From positions 8,999,962 to 9,063,961 of the forward strand of contig NC_067208.1 of NCBI RefSeq assembly GCF_026262505.1: a stretch of 64,000 nucleotides of DNA, written 5' to 3'. Source of the stretch: Trichomonas vaginalis G3. Its lineage: Eukaryota > Parabasalia > Trichomonadida > Trichomonadidae. The position numbers and the translations under genes are program-made. Below the pieces are notes generated by a model that was given only the letters and a program-made list of their open reading frames with translations, had not been told where the DNA came from and ran no database searches. The first letter of the stretch is position 1. Every line of letters begins with the position of its first letter. Positions 61,197 through 64,000 of the stretch are shown one piece after another.

Positions 61197-62190
61197 TGAA
61201 ACTGAATCTTATGAGGCGGTGATCTTGAATCACTACCTCATAAGGTTCAGTTTCATATAAAATTTGTTGCAATTTGTTATTCTTTTGCAATTATTTCTTA
61301 TAAGATTTTACATCTTTTAGCGGGGAATGTTTGTTATCATGCATATATTATAAATATCTACACGATAACGAACATTCCTCGCTAAATTGCTGAGAAACTT
61401 TGAGGAAATGTCGAACAATTTCCTCAAAGTTTCTCAGATTTATATAGATCACTAGAGTCCCCTAGGCACTGATTCTGGTTCAGTACCTAGGAGGCTCTAG
61501 TTCTCTAACGAACTGATAAAATGTTTTTAAATTTTTGGATATTGCTACCTGTGAAGCACTGACTTCAAGTCAGTATCTCACAGGTAGCAATTACATTGAA
61601 AGATGGAGAAACTTTGTCCGAATGTTAAACTATTCGGACAAAGTTTCTCCCATTTTGTAGTGGAGATGGAAGACTTTGAGGTATATTATATTAATGTATA
61701 CCCCAAAGCCTTCCATCTCCACTTGAAAGTTCCAAAACTTTGGGTTAATAGTTTGCAATTAACCCAAAGTTTTGGAACTTTCTAGAAGGAATTGCAGGGT
61801 AAGAGGTACATATTCATACTATGTACCTCTACCCTCCAATTCCTTCCTTAACATAAACAAATTTGGAGTTAATTGTTTGCAATTAACTCCGGGTTTGTTG
61901 ACCTCCAAATGAAAATGAAAGGGTAAGAGGTATATAGTGACCCTATATGCCTCTTACCCTTTCATTCTCATTAATTATGGGAGAAACTTTGGCCGAATGT
62001 TAAATTATTCGACCAAAGTTTCTCCCATTTTTTGAAGGGATTGGAGGCTATGAGATACTGATGCAATGTCAGTACCTCATGGCCTCCAATTCCATCCTGA
62101 AACTGATCAAAGTGGACCTTACATGCATTTGAAATTTGCCATGTAAAGTCCACTTTTTGAGAGAGAGGATTTGACTGCGTCAAATCCTCT
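61197..62190. ncRNA. Array of about 15 long hairpins (candidate small-RNA precursor cluster)
   Basis: Hairpins at 61197-61255, 61316-61386, 61390-61437, 61451-61501, 61541-61591, 61603-61653, 61659-61723, 61725-61782, 61785-61846, 61856-61899, 61908-61972, 61977-62028, 62034-62098, 62109-62156 and 62164-62190. Stems have 11-30 pairs (several perfect, for example 25 bp at 61725-61782 and 20 bp at 61390-61437), loops mostly 5-13 nt. Gaps are mostly 2-15 bp. Sizes fit pre-miRNA-like hairpins. No coding frame of note. Transcription is not shown by the sequence; type ncRNA is a hypothesis, DNA-level palindromes are the alternative. Confidence 0.5.
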
Positions 62191-62285
62191 TTTTAGTTTA
62201 CGAGAGTATACAAATGTATTTGTCGTATTGATTTGAAAGATCTTCAACATGGTTCAGATCTAAATTTGAAACTCGTAAAATAAAG

Positions 62286-62328
62286 CGAATCTTTATTTAT
62301 AATATAAACTGCTACAATATGCTAGTGT
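62286..62328. repeat. 43-bp direct repeat right of the hairpin array
   Basis: Partner of 61062-61104. Confidence 0.8.
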
Positions 62329-62718
62329 GTACAAATGTGTTTGTACAAATGTATAACTCTTTGTCAATTGTCATGGCACCTTATAACTTAAAAATCATTT
62401 TCATTAACAAATATAAAAAGTGACAATTAATATTTTCATTAAATGCATATTTAATTATCAAAACAATGTCGATTTAGCTTGAATGTTCATTATAAATGTG
62501 TAAGTTTAGGAAAACAAAAAATAATTAATTCTCGCAAAGAAACTTATTTTAAAAGAACCTAAACAAAAGTTCATATAATAATAAATCTAAAAATAGATAT
62601 TAATTTAAACGAAGATAATGAGAGAATGGGGATGTTGTAAAACAATGAGACTTAATGATCAAATAATTAAAATAATAAAATTAATTAAAGGAAAGCTAAA
62701 ATAGTTTAATGAATTTTT
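62329..62718. other. AT-rich spacer, nothing recognised
   Basis: No frame, hairpin family member or known repeat is seen between the direct repeat and the 111-bp array. Confidence 0.5.
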
Positions 62719-62719
62719 A

Positions 62720-63701
62720 TAGATTGATTACACAATCAATGTTTCTGTGTCAATGTACATCAATCAACATTGTTTCATTGAATTTTGTCTTTCACCAAGA
62801 AGATTCAAGAACAAAGTTTTGTAGTTTCAATAGATTGATTACACAATCAATGTTTCTGTGTCAATGTACATCAATCAACATTGTTTCATTGAATTTTGTC
62901 TTTCACCAAGAAGATTCAAGAACAAAGTTTTGTAGTTTCAATAGATTGATTACACAATCAATGTTTCTGTGTCAATGTACATCAATCAACATTGTTTCAT
63001 TGAATTTTGTCTTTCACCAAGAAGATTCAAGAACAAAGTTTTGTAGTTTCAATAGATTGATTACACAATCAATGTTTCTGTGTCAATGTACATCAATCAA
63101 CATTGTTTCATTGAATTTTGTCTTTCACCAAGAAGATTCAAGAACAAAGTTTTGTAGTTTCAATAGATTGATTACACAATCAATGTTTCTGTGTCAATGT
63201 ACATCAATCAACATTGTTTCATTGAATTTTGTCTTTCACCAAGAAGATTCAAGAACAAAGTTTTGTAGTTTCAATAGATTGATTACACAATCAATGTTTC
63301 TGTGTCAATGTACATCAATCAACATTGTTTCATTGAATTTTGTCTTTCACCAAGAAGATTCAAGAACAAAGTTTTGTAGTTTCAATAGATTGATTACACA
63401 ATCAATGTTTCTGTGTCAATGTACATCAATCAACATTGTTTCATTGAATTTTGTCTTTCACCAAGAAGATTCAAGAACAAAGTTTTGTAGTTTCAATAGA
63501 TTGATTACACAATCAATGTTTCTGTGTCAATGTACATCAATCAACATTGTTTCATTGAATTTTGTCTTTCACCAAGAAGATTCAAGAACAAAGTTTTGTA
63601 GTTTCAATAGATTGATTACACAATCAATGTTTCTGTGTCAATGTACATCAATCAACATTGTTTCATTGAATTTTGTCTTTCACCAAGAAGATTCAAGAAC
63701 A
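62720..63701. repeat. 111-bp tandem repeat, nine copies
   Basis: Units begin at 62720, 62831, 62942, 63053, 63164, 63275, 63386, 63497 and 63608; the last is incomplete and copies are virtually identical. Each holds TTGATT-ACAC-AATCAA and CAATGT/ACATTG palindromes. As 111 = 3 x 37, a 338-codon frame runs through all copies; codon pattern and lack of any domain make a protein unlikely. Confidence 0.93.
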
Positions 63702-64000
63702 AGTTTTCCTCTTTTTCTTTTTTAAATGATTAAAATATTACCTTGCTTCAACTTTACACGTTTTCGTTTACTAAAATTATCTTTTACCTTCACTTATCTT
63801 ATCATACCCAATTATTCATTTAATTCTATATTTTTCTGACCAAAAATCCTCTCAAATCTCCCTTCTTCTTTCAAAAATTCTATGAGTTTATTCAAATTTC
63901 CTTCTATAAGATTCATTCTAAAATTTTTGAAAAAAAATTTAAAATTTGCTAAATATATTCTTTATTACTTTGCACTATTTTCCAATTGAAAAATTGTCGA
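63702..64000. other. AT-rich flank after the tandem repeat
   Basis: Nothing recognised; pyrimidine-rich at 63702-63860. Confidence 0.4.

Noticed and set aside
61197-62190. CRISPR-like array from the hairpin cluster
   Set aside because: There is no constant repeat alternating with unique spacers; variable parts are paired arms within each hairpin.
62709-63725. 338-codon open frame in the 111-bp tandem repeat
   Set aside because: Same reason; identical copies and no domain, and codons show no protein-like pattern.

Overview
The window looks like nuclear DNA of a trichomonad, most probably Trichomonas vaginalis. The evidence is strong AT-richness, intronless genes, very short 5' leaders with TCA-type initiators (TCATTT 8 nt before a start), a TAAA poly(A) signal right behind a stop codon, a giant BEACH/WD40 protein and a Cdc25-type phosphatase of protist kind, and above all large Maverick (Polinton) elements, which are abundant in that genome. 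Species assignment is inference.

Host part, left (1-13288): the 3' part of a giant BEACH-domain gene; a 2.2 kb intergenic stretch with a relic of a beta-helix surface-protein gene and two small inverted-repeat-ended elements; a single-pass membrane protein with cadherin/Ig-like domains; a beta-helix-like surface protein gene with a frameshift; a compact Cdc25-like phosphatase; a perfectly nested three-way-junction palindrome; and four copies of a 120-bp tandem repeat.

Virus-like part (13289-59920): two Mavericks, one inside the other. The outer one (about 25 kb of its own sequence) is bounded by short inverted repeats with homopolymer ends. The inner one (17537-39174, 21.6 kb) has 690-bp inverted repeats that are almost identical, and a TTATA duplication marks its insertion into a tail-fibre-like gene of the outer one. 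Each carries the same kit: integrase, protein-primed family B DNA polymerase, packaging ATPase, double-jelly-roll-type major capsid protein, capsid-associated proteins, KilA-N protein and a phage-like fibre protein. The outer one adds a Dam-like adenine methyltransferase and an SF3 (D5-like) helicase. Several genes of both are interrupted, the outer more than the inner, so both are treated as fossils; the inner is clearly the younger.

Structure beyond genes: start codons of divergent genes in the elements are repeatedly only 16-18 bp apart; intergenic spaces hold a family of covarying palindromes centred on ATCT; GC-rich double hairpins sit both between and in frame inside unrelated element genes; and a 22-bp array readable in almost every frame separates two divergent genes.

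Host part, right (59921-64000): no protein gene seen. It contains the most unusual object of the window, about 15 different long hairpins tiled with gaps of mostly 2-15 bp over 1 kb (61197-62190). They fall into a few families whose two arms have changed together, and the array is flanked by 43-bp direct repeats. It is followed by nine copies of a 111-bp tandem repeat. The hairpin cluster looks like a small-RNA precursor cluster or a palindrome-generating array and is the best candidate for something undescribed.
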